A stretch of 64,000 bases of DNA from Rickettsiales bacterium (GCA_021156175.1 JAJNBL010000001.1:62001-126000); one strand, 5' to 3'; positions 48,903 through 58,900 are shown, counted from the first letter of the stretch. Numbers and translations are program-made. Notes: a model not told the origin generated them from the sequence alone.

Positions 48903-49918
48903 GAAATCACCCTGTACGGCGGTATCGAAAACACAAATATCGCTCCCTTGCGGCTTCCCTTCATCTGGAAGGCACCTCCGTGTAACTCCATAATTTGCGT
49001 TGCAAACCCAGTAAAGAAACGTAATTGGTTCGAATCCGGCCGTGAAGGAGAGGTAATCTTAATCTCAATTTGGCGCTCTTTCCCCACGGATGCCTGCACC
49101 TGCACTTCACTCGTTTGAGAAAGATCTTGCACAAGCGCAAGAAGCAACTTTTCCACCGCATGGGAAAAATACTTGTGATCAATGAGCACACCCGCCACCT
49201 CTTGCGTATAGTCAAATGCTACACGCGCACCAGAAGCATGATGCCCCCCCACATATAACACAATACTGTTCAGCAGTTCCGGCAGATGGGTAATCTCTTC
49301 GGAGAAAAGCATCTCCCCATCATGTGGAACAAGAAAAATGTTGTGCAAGATATCCTTGAGCCTTAAGGACAAGGAGCGGATATTTTCAAGTAGAGGACGT
49401 ATTCGCACTTCGCGTTTGGAAAGATTCAACATCTTCTCCAACTCTAGCGTAGTATCAATAATTTCCGCCGTCAGAGCTTTGGCCCTCTCCTCTTCCGGTT
49501 GCAGCATATCCACCTGCTTTGCAATGCGACGACTGCGCGAATCTTCATTATTTTTCCGATGCAGGTGCTGCCGTATCTTCCCAAGCAAAATGTTATAATC
49601 AATCGGCTTGACCATATACTCATCAACATTCAGGTTAATCCCTGTCAGCAGATCTTTTTTCTGTCCCATAGCTGTCAGGAAAATAAATGAAGGACGTTTC
49701 CCTGCATGGGCGTCAATAACCTGCCGCAAGAGATCAAACCCAGACATTTGGGGCAAGTTCAGGCCACACAAGACAATCTCAGGACTTTCTTCCTCAATCA
49801 TCGTAAGACCTTGTTGCCCATCAGAGGCCTCAAAAGTCTGGTAGCCTTCGCTCCTCAAGAGTTCCACGACATCTTCGCGAAACTCCACTTCATCTTCGAT
49901 ACATAAAACTTTTGTCAT
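48899..49918 (-). CDS. Atypical receiver-domain protein with degenerate kinase-like ATPase domain
   Basis: A 339-residue protein. Residues 1-120 form a receiver domain with the acidic pair IEDE (E8, D9) and conserved T82 and K104 (FLTAMG, YMVKPID), but the phosphoacceptor position is glycine: PEIVLCGLNLPQMSG, G52 where Asp is expected. A coiled-coil-like helix pair (about 125-190) resembles a dimerisation domain without a phospho-histidine motif. The C-terminus (about 225-335) resembles a HATPase fold, with TQIMELHGGAFQMKGSRKGA recalling the kinase G2 region but no clear N-box asparagine. It likely senses or scaffolds without phosphorylation. GGAGGG precedes the ATG. Confidence 0.75.
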   Translation of the reverse strand: MTKVLCIEDEVEFREDVVELLRSEGYQTFEASDGQQGLTMIEEESPEIVLCGLNLPQMSGFDLLRQVIDAHAGKRPSFIFLTAMGQKKDLLTGINLNVDEYMVKPIDYNILLGKIRQHLHRKNNEDSRSRRIAKQVDMLQPEEERAKALTAEIIDTTLELEKMLNLSKREVRIRPLLENIRSLSLRLKDILHNIFLVPHDGEMLFSEEITHLPELLNSIVLYVGGHHASGARVAFDYTQEVAGVLIDHKYFSHAVEKLLLALVQDLSQTSEVQVQASVGKERQIEIKITSPSRPDSNQLRFFTGFATQIMELHGGAFQMKGSRKGAIFVFSIPPYRVIS

Positions 49919-50434
49919 ACACCCTCCTGCCTTTACCCTTTTCCTACCTTACCCTTCTCCCTTGAGGCTAAGACTTATTAAAATTACGCACCTTCTCCCT
50001 TGGGGCGCATGCCGCAATGTATCGATATCTTTTACAAGACACCGATCAAACTCTAAAAACAAACCTAGGCTTTCTGAAATGTTATGAAAAAGCGGAGCAA
50101 GCGCCGTTGCCGCAGCAACCTTGTGGGTAATACCGAGTATGAGGTGAGAAGAGGTATCCAAAGATACCTCTTTCTTTTCTTGACGTTTTTTGACCATATC
50201 CCAATCAACAAAATATTAGTCATTACCTTCCTCCCCTAAGACAATGACTCACCCTGAATCCGGACACAAGATAACCTCCACACCACCCAAAATGCAACAG
50301 GAGATTGTGTATAGATAGAATTTATATTCTTAAGATTGCATTTCCTAAACACCTCTTTACGCATCCTTCCTTCCACTCTATAGTGTCATGCTCAAGCAAT
50401 ATACACAGTATCAAAGACAACCAGGAGTAACTAT
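49919..50434. other. Intergenic region between the receiver protein and gapR
   Basis: About 516 bases. A minus-strand frame at 50197-49949 could encode 82 residues (MVKKRQEKKEVSLDTSSHLI at the start, central segment ITHKVAAATALAPLFHNI) but has no clear ribosome binding site and matches nothing I know. Inside it lies a perfect 9-bp hairpin, AGAGGTATC-CAAA-GATACCTCT (50150-50171), followed by a T-rich stretch on the plus strand. A 12-base direct repeat CCTTCTCCCTTG occurs at 49953-49964 and 49991-50002. The right part holds the gapR promoter. Confidence 0.4.
50356..50384 (+). promoter_or_regulatory. Candidate promoter for gapR
   Basis: TTTACG (50356-50361), 17 bases, TATAGT (50379-50384), 50 bases before the ATG; the ribosome binding site AGGAG lies 7 to 8 bases before the start. 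Confidence 0.5.
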
Positions 50435-50698
50435 ATGAGCAATTATGGCGGCGTAGCAGGCGAACAACTTCGTCAATTTATCGAGCGGATTGAACGGCTT
50501 GAAGAAGAAAAATCGGCAATTGCGGAAGATATCCGCGAAGTGTATGCTGAAGCAAAAGGCACCGGCTTCGATGCGAAGATCATGCGCCAAGTGATCAAAA
50601 TCCGTAAAATGGAAAGCGCAGAACGTCAGGAGCAAGAAAGCCTTCTGGAACTTTACCTTTCCGCACTTGGAATGGGCGAACTGAAAGAAGCTGCGTAG
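50435..50698 (+). CDS. gapR: GapR family (DUF2312) DNA-binding protein
   Basis: An 87-residue helical protein of the UPF0335/DUF2312 family, known in Caulobacter as GapR, a nucleoid-associated protein that encircles overtwisted DNA ahead of forks and transcription and stimulates type II topoisomerases. Conserved features are [40 protein letters not shown] and VIKIRKME. The family is nearly confined to alphaproteobacteria and is a strong taxonomic marker here. It has its own promoter; bdhA begins 37 bases later. Confidence 0.93.
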   Translation: MSNYGGVAGEQLRQFIERIERLEEEKSAIAEDIREVYAEAKGTGFDAKIMRQVIKIRKMESAERQEQESLLELYLSALGMGELKEAA

Positions 50699-50735
50699 GG
50701 CAAGCCTCCCGATCCTCACTCTCAGAGAGGTTATC

Positions 50736-51533
50736 ATGCCAATATCACCTTTTTCCCTTCGCGGAAAAGTTGCAGTCGTCACAGGGTCAACCAGTGGCAT
50801 AGGACTCGGTATTGCCGCAAAACTGGTTGAAGCCGGAGCGGATATTGTACTCAACGGTTTTGGCGATAAAGCGGAAATTGCTGCTATCCAAGCCGAACTT
50901 GGCCGCCATGGAAATAAAGTGATTTATTCCGATGCGGATATGTCAAAACCTGCAGACGTGCGTAGCATGATTGCTCATGCGGAAAAAACGCTGGGACGGA
51001 TTGATATTCTCGTCAATAATGCCGGCATTCAGCATGTCGATGCGATTGAGGATTTTCCGGAAAGCAAGTGGGATGCCGTGTTAGCAATTAACCTCTCTTC
51101 CGCCTTCCATACGATCGCCGCAAGTATGCCTGGGATGCGCAAACGTAATAGCGGACGGATTATCAATATCGCCTCCGCCCATGGTTTAGTCGCAAGCGCC
51201 AAAAAATCAGCTTATGTCGCAGCAAAGCATGGACTAGTGGGCTTAACCAAAAGCATCGCGCTCGAAACCGCAGGAACCGGAATCACCTGCAACGCGATTT
51301 GTCCTGGCTGGGTGCTAACTCCCTTAGTCCAAAAACAGATCGATGCAATCGCTGCACGGGATAACATCCCAGAAAGCGAAGCGCAGATTCAGCTTCTTTC
51401 AGAGAAACAACCCTCCAAACAATTCGTAACGCCCGAACAGCTGGGCGAATTCGCTTTGTATTTAAGTAGCCCTGCTGCGTCTTCGATTACCGGCGCCTCC
51501 CTTTCGATGGATGGGGGATGGACAGCCCAATGA
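50736..51533 (+). CDS. bdhA: D-3-hydroxybutyrate dehydrogenase
   Basis: Short-chain dehydrogenase of 265 residues interconverting 3-hydroxybutyrate and acetoacetate with NAD. Motifs are VVTGSTSGIGLGIAAKLVEA (cofactor loop), LVNNAGIQHVDAIEDF, and the catalytic serine and YxxxK in SAYVAAKHGLVGLTK with CPGWVLTPLVQKQID typical of the hydroxybutyrate subgroup. The next gene, a patatin-like hydrolase, overlaps it. Together they suggest use of polyhydroxybutyrate or ketone bodies, feeding acetyl-CoA to the glyoxylate route (aceB at 34134). Confidence 0.88.
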   Translation: MPISPFSLRGKVAVVTGSTSGIGLGIAAKLVEAGADIVLNGFGDKAEIAAIQAELGRHGNKVIYSDADMSKPADVRSMIAHAEKTLGRIDILVNNAGIQHVDAIEDFPESKWDAVLAINLSSAFHTIAASMPGMRKRNSGRIINIASAHGLVASAKKSAYVAAKHGLVGLTKSIALETAGTGITCNAICPGWVLTPLVQKQIDAIAARDNIPESEAQIQLLSEKQPSKQFVTPEQLGEFALYLSSPAASSITGASLSMDGGWTAQ

Positions 51534-52558
51534 CCACGCAACAACATTCACCAAAAACCGTCAGCATTGCCCTTCAAGGCGGCGGTTCACATGTGGCATT
51601 TGCCTGGGGCGTGCTCGACCGGCTTTTGGAAGACGAACGGATTAAAATCGAAGGCATCAGTGGCTCAAGCGGCGGTGCAATGAACGGTGCCATGGTGACT
51701 TACGGCCTCGCCAACGGTGGACGTGAAGCGGCAAAAAAACATCTCAAAACCTTCTGGCAAGAAGTAAGCAATGCCTTAGCGCTTCTCCCGTTTAAGCCTA
51801 CTACCGTAGATAAAATGCTCGGAAATACGAACATTGCATTCTCGGCGGGAGTCGTAGCACTCGACTACATGACGCAAGTCTTCTCCCCCCACCAATTTAA
51901 TCTCCTTGATATCAATCCGTTCAAAAACATTCTTGATCGCATGATTGACTGGGAAGTCTTGCGCAACAGCGATAACGTCAAACTCTTCGTGAATGCAACC
52001 CATGTGAATACCGGAAAAAGCACGGTCTTTAATCATAAAGAACTGACGCGCGACATGCTGCTTGCCTCCGCATGCCTACCGTTCATCTTTAAAACGGTTT
52101 ATGTGGATAATCAGCCCTATTGGGACGGGAGCTACACCGGCAACCCATGTCTCTTACCGCTGCTCTACGATTGCAAATGCAGTGACCTTATTATCATCCA
52201 AACTCACCCGATTAACCACGATGATACGCCGCTCAAAGCACCGGACATCATGGATCGGGTTACCGAAATCAACTTTAACACCAACCTCATGCATGAAGTA
52301 CGCTCGATTGCGCTCGTGAACCGGTTACTTAAGAAGAATGTGCTCTCCGACCCGCGTTATCGCAAGATTAATGTCCATATGATCCAGGCGGAAGATATTC
52401 TCGCTTCTCTAGGCCGTTCGAGCAAACTCAATACCGATTGGCAATTCCTCACCCATTTGCGAGAAACTGGCCATCAAGTCGCCTCAGAATGGCTCGATAC
52501 CCATTTTAATACCATTGGGGAAGATTCTTCACTTGATGTAGAAAAGACATTCCTGTAG
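51518..52558 (+). CDS. Patatin-like phospholipase family protein
   Basis: A serine-aspartate hydrolase of up to 346 residues. The oxyanion loop is ALQGGGSHVAFAWGVLDRLL, the nucleophile elbow GISGSSGGAMNGAM (GxSxG) near residue 48, and the aspartate is in YWDGSYTGNP near residue 205. No signal peptide or membrane helix is seen. Two starts are possible: ATG 51518, preceded by GGGGG, or ATG 51530, whose ATGA overlaps the bdhA stop. Coupling to bdhA suggests lipid or polyester turnover rather than host attack, but patatin effectors exist in intracellular bacteria, so both remain open. Confidence 0.85.
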   Translation: MDSPMTTQQHSPKTVSIALQGGGSHVAFAWGVLDRLLEDERIKIEGISGSSGGAMNGAMVTYGLANGGREAAKKHLKTFWQEVSNALALLPFKPTTVDKMLGNTNIAFSAGVVALDYMTQVFSPHQFNLLDINPFKNILDRMIDWEVLRNSDNVKLFVNATHVNTGKSTVFNHKELTRDMLLASACLPFIFKTVYVDNQPYWDGSYTGNPCLLPLLYDCKCSDLIIIQTHPINHDDTPLKAPDIMDRVTEINFNTNLMHEVRSIALVNRLLKKNVLSDPRYRKINVHMIQAEDILASLGRSSKLNTDWQFLTHLRETGHQVASEWLDTHFNTIGEDSSLDVEKTFL

Positions 52559-52593
52559 ACACGGTTTCAAGCAAGCTTTAACCCGGGACTTCA

Positions 52594-53463
52594 ATGACCA
52601 TTCCCTCTCTCACCCTCCCTTCTCTCACGGATATTGACCGTATTATTAACGCGGCCTTGGCGGAAGATATCGGACAAGGAGATATTACCTCGAATGCTAC
52701 GCTGCCTAGAGGCGCACAGTGTCATTTTGCGATACGCGCGCGTGAAGCCTGCATCGTGAGTGGGATAGAAATTGCAGCACGCCTCCTGATGCGAACCACG
52801 CCAGGAGAATCAGCTCCCCAGATCAAAATCAATGTCACCGATGGAACACATGCACAGGCTGGCACAACGCTTCTGGAAGGCGCGGGACTTGCTTCTCTCA
52901 TTTTCAGGCTTGAGCGTGTAGCGCTAAACCTCATGCAGCATATGTCCGGCATTGCGACGTTGACGGGACGTTATGTAGAGGCTATCGCAGGCACGGACGT
53001 GATCTTACTCGACACCCGCAAAACAACGCCTGGCCTACGGGTACTGGATAAATATGCGGTACGCTGCGGTGGCGCACAAAATCAGCGTATGCGCTTAGAT
53101 GATGCGGTGCTGATCAAAGATAATCATATTGCCGTATGCGGTGGTGTAATCAAAGCTATCGAGAAAGCTCGGGCCTATGTCCCAGCTTCGATTAGAATCG
53201 AAGTCGAATGTGATACGCTGGATCAGGTGGATGAAGCTGTCCGAGCTGGTGCAGATATCATCATGCTGGATAATATGGATATCCCCACCATGCGCGAGGC
53301 TGTCAAACGGGTCGCTGGCAAAGTGCCGCTGGAGGCCTCTGGTAATGTCACATTAGAGCGTATTCGCCTCATTGCCGAAACGGGAGTCCAGTATATTTCC
53401 GTTGGCAGAATTACCCATTCCGCGCCGAGCGTAGATATCGGTCTTGATGTCATAATGAACTAG
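52594..53463 (+). CDS. nadC: Nicotinate-nucleotide pyrophosphorylase (carboxylating)
   Basis: Quinolinate phosphoribosyltransferase of de novo NAD synthesis, 289 residues. Signatures: INAALAEDIGQGDITSNATL near residue 17, ERVALNLMQHMSGIATLTGRY (in part), LLDTRKTTPGLRVLDKYAVR near 136, LIKDNHIAVCGG, IEVECDTLDQVDEAVRAGAD and IMLDNMDIP. With nadA at 54760 two of the three de novo genes are present; nadB is not in the window. It starts 35 bases after the patatin gene on the same strand. Confidence 0.95.
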   Translation: MTIPSLTLPSLTDIDRIINAALAEDIGQGDITSNATLPRGAQCHFAIRAREACIVSGIEIAARLLMRTTPGESAPQIKINVTDGTHAQAGTTLLEGAGLASLIFRLERVALNLMQHMSGIATLTGRYVEAIAGTDVILLDTRKTTPGLRVLDKYAVRCGGAQNQRMRLDDAVLIKDNHIAVCGGVIKAIEKARAYVPASIRIEVECDTLDQVDEAVRAGADIIMLDNMDIPTMREAVKRVAGKVPLEASGNVTLERIRLIAETGVQYISVGRITHSAPSVDIGLDVIMN

Positions 53464-53548
53464 CTTCCTAAATTTCCTTTACGGAATCCAGAAGCCTTAC
53501 TGAATCCTCTTGCCTTTGAAATCACCTGGGTATATAAAACAATCTCTA

Positions 53549-53578
53549 TTGCGAATAATAATCATTTATAACTATAAA
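53549..53578 (+). promoter_or_regulatory. Candidate promoter with overlapping Fur-box-like site
   Basis: TTGCGA (53549-53554), 18 bases, TATAAA (53573-53578). The 19-base stretch 53551-53569 (GCGAATAATAATCATTTAT) agrees at 13 of 19 positions with the classical Fur box and fills the spacer, where a bound repressor would block polymerase. The cupredoxin ATG is 27 bases downstream with AGGAG between. Confidence 0.45.
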
Positions 53579-53604
53579 TACATCATTCATATAGGAGAAA
53601 CTCC

Positions 53605-53958
53605 ATGAAAACTTTTGCTTTATCTACCGTTTTCGCTGCAAGCCTGCTCGGATTCACCGCTTCTGCCCAAGCAGCTACTCCCGCTGCAGGAGAAGAATTG
53701 GAATTCACAGTGATTATTAAAGACCATAAATTCAACCCAGAAGTATTAGAAGTACCTGCTGGCAAAAAAATTACACTGACCATTGATAACCAGGATGCAA
53801 CGCCAGAGGAATTTGAAAGCCATGACCTTAACCAGGAAAAAATTATCCCTGGCAAAAGCAAAGGGATTGTAAAACTTGGTCCTCTTGATCCAAAGGAATA
53901 CAGCTTTTTTGGTGAATTCAATGAGAAAACTGCGAAAGGTAAGATCGTAGCGAAGTAA
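53605..53958 (+). CDS. Periplasmic cupredoxin-fold protein without copper ligands
   Basis: A 117-residue exported protein: signal peptide to about residue 23 (ending AQA), then a small beta-sandwich cupredoxin domain with FTVIIKDHKFNPEVLEVPAG, EEFESHDLNQEKIIPG and KEYSFFGEF. There is no cysteine and no His/Met pair at the type 1 copper positions; the FESHDL pattern is that of cupredoxin-like proteins found with FTR1-type iron uptake. A Fur-box-like promoter and a strong terminator bracket it as a single-gene unit, consistent with an iron-linked role; no FTR1 gene is nearby. Confidence 0.8.
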   Translation: MKTFALSTVFAASLLGFTASAQAATPAAGEELEFTVIIKDHKFNPEVLEVPAGKKITLTIDNQDATPEEFESHDLNQEKIIPGKSKGIVKLGPLDPKEYSFFGEFNEKTAKGKIVAK

Positions 53959-53981
53959 TATCTAACCACTTAACTAAACGT

Positions 53982-54017
53982 AAAAAACCACCGCTACTCA
54001 TGCAGCGGTGGTTTTTT
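53982..54017. terminator. Bidirectional intrinsic terminator, cupredoxin / sco1
   Basis: A perfect 14-bp stem, AAAAAACCACCGCT (53982-53995) against AGCGGTGGTTTTTT (54004-54017), with an 8-base loop, lies between two convergent genes and has U-runs for both directions. Confidence 0.95.
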
Positions 54018-54035
54018 ATTTCCTACCTATTCTTG

Positions 54036-54719
54036 CTACTTTGTAAGAGATTTCTTGATCCCTTCTACCATCGCATCGGGCGCGGTATCATGGGCGAAAT
54101 GGGTAATATAATTCCCATCAGGACCCATAAGATACGTAAAGGCCGAATGGTTCATGGAATACTCATCCACTTTGCCTCCAGCCTCTTCTTTTGCCTGTGC
54201 GGCAGCCTTAGTGGCATATACTTTATACGCATCAATTGCCGCTTTAATTTGTTCCTTCGTTCCGGTCAAAGCCTGAAGGGTTGGAGTAAAATTTGTGGCA
54301 TAGGTCGCAAGCTGCTCTGGCGTATCACGCTCAGGATCGACGGTAATGAAAATCGGCTGGATTTGCTTTCCTTCCTCTCCAAGCTTTTCCATCGCCTGAG
54401 TAATCACCGCCAAATCGACTGGGCATACGTCCGGACAATGCGAGAATCCGAAATAAACGAGCATATACTTACCCTTAAAGGTCTCATTACTTACCGCCTC
54501 CCCACGTTGATTGGTAAGGCTAAAAGCCCCGCCAATCGCAGGCGTCCCCTCGGTGGTCGCTTCCGTATGGGTCTCGGTCGCGGTAGATATTTTCTCCCCC
54601 GCTTTTCCAAGATAAAGATATGCAACCAATACAAAAGCCGCCGCAATCAGCAAAAATGTAACCAAACGGACTGCTGAATTTTTCTTATCTTTTTCCGATG
54701 GTGTGACGTTCGTATCCAT
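54036..54719 (-). CDS. SCO1/SenC family copper chaperone
   Basis: Membrane-anchored thioredoxin-fold protein of 227 residues that delivers copper to the CuA site of cytochrome oxidase. One N-terminal helix (VRLVTFLLIAAAFVLVAYLYLG) anchors it; the copper-binding CxxxC is in YFGFSHCPDVCPVDLAVITQ near residue 92, with the third ligand histidine in MNHSAFTYLMGPDGNYITHF. GGAG is 7 bases before the ATG. Together with SURF1 (9648) it implies an aa3-type oxidase in the genome, although no cox structural gene is in the window. Confidence 0.92.
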   Translation of the reverse strand: MDTNVTPSEKDKKNSAVRLVTFLLIAAAFVLVAYLYLGKAGEKISTATETHTEATTEGTPAIGGAFSLTNQRGEAVSNETFKGKYMLVYFGFSHCPDVCPVDLAVITQAMEKLGEEGKQIQPIFITVDPERDTPEQLATYATNFTPTLQALTGTKEQIKAAIDAYKVYATKAAAQAKEEAGGKVDEYSMNHSAFTYLMGPDGNYITHFAHDTAPDAMVEGIKKSLTK

Positions 54720-54759
54720 GGCGAGACTCCTTTAGAATTGTTGGGCATGAAATAATAAC

Positions 54760-55788
54760 TTAGCACGCAACGAGGCGTGTGGGCGCAGGCATAACTAAAC
54801 CTGTGTTTTTTACTGGTGCAGGGGACATAGCCAGCATTCGCTCAAGGGAGCGTCGTGCATCTCCCGCAACAGCCTCAGGTACGATAATCTCAGGCGCACC
54901 ATTAACCATGCAAGCGTATAACTTTTCCATCGTATTTAAGCGCATATAAGGGCAATTATTGCATGAAGCACAGGATCCCTCGCTATTCATTCCTGGCACA
55001 TCAAAAAACACGCTGCCGGGCGAATGCTTACGCATTGTATGGAGGATTCCCGACTCGGTCAGGACAATAAATGCTGCACCCGGACGCTCTTCCACATAAC
55101 GCAGGAGCGCCGAGGTAGACCCAATATGATCCGCATGGGAGAGAAGCGTCTCAGGACATTCCGGATGGGCAATAATATGCGCCTCAGGATGACGGGTTTT
55201 GAGTTTCACAAGCTCACGCTCAGAGAATTGTTCATGCACCACACATGCCCCGTCCCAAAGCAACATGTCACGTCCTGTTTTCTTAATGAGATAGCCTCCA
55301 AGATAACGGTCTGGCGCAAACAAGATTGGCTGATCTTTTGGAATTTGGCGGATGATATGCTCAGCATTCGACGACGTTACGATAATATCGGAAAGCGCCT
55401 TCACTTCCGCCGAACAGTTGATATAGGTGAGCGCAATATGATCCGGATGCTGTTTACGGAAAGCCTCAAACTTCGAAGCGGGGCATGCCTCTTCAAGTGA
55501 ACAACCGGCATTCAAATCAGGCAACAACACCTTCTTGTCAGGATTCACAATCTTGGCCACTTCCGCCATGAATTTTACACCGCAAAAGATAATCACATCC
55601 GCATCGGTGGAGGCTGCTTTACGGGAAAGCTCTAATGAATCCCCAATAAAATCAGCGATATCCTGAATTTCTGGCTCTTGGTAATAATGCGCAAGAATGA
55701 CAGCATTCATTTGATCCCGGAGCGCACCTATGGCAGATTCCAGGTTAAGGGTAGGGCTTAAATGCTCGTGTGTCGGCAACTTATTCAT
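54760..55788 (-). CDS. nadA: Quinolinate synthase A
   Basis: Iron-sulfur enzyme that condenses iminoaspartate with dihydroxyacetone phosphate to quinolinate, 342 residues from the preferred ATG at 55788 (an ATG at 55839 lies in a poor context). Motifs: [20 protein letters not shown] near residue 30, [28 protein letters not shown] (first cluster cysteine), [19 protein letters not shown] (second) and [13 protein letters not shown] (third). It produces the substrate of NadC (52594); the two genes are near but on opposite strands. Confidence 0.95.
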   Translation of the reverse strand: MNKLPTHEHLSPTLNLESAIGALRDQMNAVILAHYYQEPEIQDIADFIGDSLELSRKAASTDADVIIFCGVKFMAEVAKIVNPDKKVLLPDLNAGCSLEEACPASKFEAFRKQHPDHIALTYINCSAEVKALSDIIVTSSNAEHIIRQIPKDQPILFAPDRYLGGYLIKKTGRDMLLWDGACVVHEQFSERELVKLKTRHPEAHIIAHPECPETLLSHADHIGSTSALLRYVEERPGAAFIVLTESGILHTMRKHSPGSVFFDVPGMNSEGSCASCNNCPYMRLNTMEKLYACMVNGAPEIIVPEAVAGDARRSLERMLAMSPAPVKNTGLVMPAPTRLVAC

Positions 55789-55911
55789 CAGTAAATATAT
55801 ATACCTCAATTCACACAAAGGCAGTCTGTCATACCACATTAACGCTCGCGAAGCAACCTATTTAGGCCACTTTCCCCGCGAACAAATATCACAACCATAT
55901 TCCTGACTTCA

Positions 55912-58900
55912 TTACTTTTTACGCTGACCATTACCTTGGGAAGCACCAGGCTCTTGTTGTTCCGATAGACGAGTCAACTCAATCATCTCCGCGAAAGTGG
56001 GTGGTTGGATTGGCACATTAAAAGCCTCCTCTCTTACACGCTGCCCCCATCCCATCGGGGCTGGGGCTGTGGCTGAAGAGGTTAAAGGCCGCACCGCTTC
56101 TCCCTGAGCCCAAGGCATAGCAAAGCCAATCCTAGTACGCTCCGCAATTCCCGCTTCAGATAATGTCTGCATAACCCCTGAATTTTGAAGATCGGCCCGG
56201 GCTTGCTCTGGCGTCATTTCAAGTGCCGCATTGTGCGACTTATCAATAATTGCACAACGTTGCTCTATTGCTGACTGTGATAATGTATCATATAAATTTT
56301 CAAGATCGTATCTAGCTTGTTCTGGCGTTATTTGGTGCACAGCATTCTGCTGTGGTTCCCTCTCCCACTTGAGCCTTAACCATTCTGTTTCTTCCGGTGA
56401 TAAGGTTAGGCCCTTAAGCAGTTCCTCCTGGGTAGGAAGTCTAAATTCCTCATTACATTTTTTCACGCACTCATCGTAATGATCAACAAGTTTACGGCAA
56501 GTTTTATATTCCATCTCTGTAAGACGCCCCAAATGATAACTAAGCCGTTGTTTAGCTTCTTTTACCTCAGCAGGCATCAGCGCATCTACATGCTTGATAA
56601 TCTCAGCATGTTTTGATTTCGTGGTCTTTTCTGCATCTCTCATTTTCGACTGTATCTCGAGAACATGTGTAGTGACGAATTGAACAAATTCTGCGTTCAC
56701 CTGAGATTCCTTAGCTATCTTGTCAGCTTGTTCAATACTCATGGAGTGTCCCAGTGCGTTAAAGAAGCACCGGATTAATTCCCCCCTGTGTTTTGTGTAG
56801 ACTAAATTGAGTCGTGAAAACCACTCATGAAAGTTTTCCAAAACATTTTTGATTTCTAGACTGATATTAAAAATAACACCTCCTGGGAATAACTCTCCCA
56901 CTTTATAACCTTCAGGCAATGTTTCAATCCACTTCTGGAACCCTTTAATATGCTTCTGAATAAGTTCCATATCCGTAAGCGTTGCACCATGACGATTCAT
57001 GACAGCAACTGCTGCACGTAATTCAGCACTTGTACGTTTTCCAGATCGGAAAAAAGGTGAAATAGCCTTGAGGGCTGCTTGAGAACACTTTTTACCCTTA
57101 TATTCTCCTGTGAGAAATGATTCATTAGGCTGAGTGTTCCCCAACCCCATCACGATAATTGGACCACAATCTACTCCTCGCTGAACTGCATCCAGAATTG
57201 CACCAAAAGCGACTGTGCCTAACTTATTACCAAACACTTGATGCAACGCTTCACGTGTTTTTTGTTCAATCTCCCTATCTAATGAATAAGGAGAAAGCGT
57301 GTTGGTATAATGGAGCTCCACATCAATTTTCTCTCCTTCTTTAGCTAATAATACTTCCAATCCCACATAGTGACCAGGTACATGGATCGGACACGCGAGC
57401 GTGATGCTCTTCACATTCTTATGTCTATTCAATACATTTTTGCTTTCAGTAAAATAATGTTGCAAAACCTGTTTTATACCTTCAGACTCCAAATATTGCC
57501 TTCTATTCTCAATATACTCGGCCCCAATAGTATCGGTGGCCATAATACAATGGTCTGGAAATATCGGTAATCTCTCAAGATTAGAAACCACTCTCCCTCT
57601 GGGATTACTATACATTGTCCCATGAGACGTATCCACTTTTTCAAATTGAAATGCTCCATAATGGGTTTCAAGTTTGTCGCGCAAAAGGATACCTACCTGC
57701 TCCTCCACGATTTCCTTGTTTGAATCTAACAGCGTTATCAAACCTTCTGGGCTACCCTCTGCAATACCCTCTTGAGTACCTAGTAAAGTTTTACGAGATT
57801 CCTCTAAAAACCAAGACTGAGACATTAATCGATTCAGATATGAACCTTCCGCGGTAGGCTTTTCCGTCTCTGCTTTAACTGGCTTCTTAGGCGTTATCGG
57901 AGATGATTCTGAGACAGAAGTCTTTATCTTTGAAGCGAATAAAGGACTCCCATTCTTTTTTTTATCACCATCAGGCTTCTTCCTTAATGAAGGCGATTCC
58001 GATGTCGTCGGTGATTTGCCTTTATCATCCTTAATACGTTCCTTAGGTGAACGATCCGGCGAGTCACGATGAATTTTGGGTTTCGTTTTTGGAGAAGTTA
58101 TCTTTTTGAATGGCTCTCCGACCTCTTCTTTCGTTACGGCTTTATCGTCATTCTTATCTTTCTTCCACACTTTACCTGGAAGTGTTTTATGAGCCTGCAC
58201 CTCATAAGTTTCTTGTAATATATAGTGTTTTTGCCCTTCTAAGGTTTTTATTTCTGCTGATAATACGTCTTTCTCCTTGCCTGACAGACTCTTTAGTTTC
58301 TTTCTTAGTGTCTCCAGATATTTGTTCGCTTCCTTATCTTCTACAAAACACTCCCGGCGAGATTCCACCACCAAGGCCGCTTCTGTAGGTGATCCAGGGG
58401 AAACAGAGAAACCACCACACGCCTGTGGTGCCATCGAAGGACCGATACTAGTAACTTCATTCTCAACCGCAATAAGGCCTGTGAATTTAGACGGGCTGCG
58501 ACCAAAATACCCCCCTGCAATTGACAATACCTTTTGACCAGTATCTGCGCTGAGCATTGCCGGAATATTCAAATTCCCCTTATAAGAATGTGTAGGATCC
58601 AGATCTAATGAAGTCAATCGGATCGCTTGACGATTCGCCTGGTAACGGAATACGGACGCGAAACCTGTATGGCTTCCATTTTCTAAAGGAAGTATGTTTG
58701 CTTTTTCCTTAAACTCTAATGTTCCGGTATTATACAATACTGCCAAATGCTTTACTGACCCCTGTGGCTCATCCTTGGCCACTTGGTAATCCCAACCTCG
58801 CACTTGAAGCCCCATTTTCAACACAAACCGAAGTCGTGCTTCTTCATCAGAAACTTTTTGCGGTCCGGATGCATTAAATAAAAAATCTGCCTCCTGAAGA

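Noticed and set aside
50150-50180. Hairpin AGAGGTATC/GATACCTCT with T-rich tail as an intrinsic terminator
   Set aside because: No plus-strand gene ends within a kilobase upstream, and the stem has few G-C pairs; kept only as a note in the intergenic entry.
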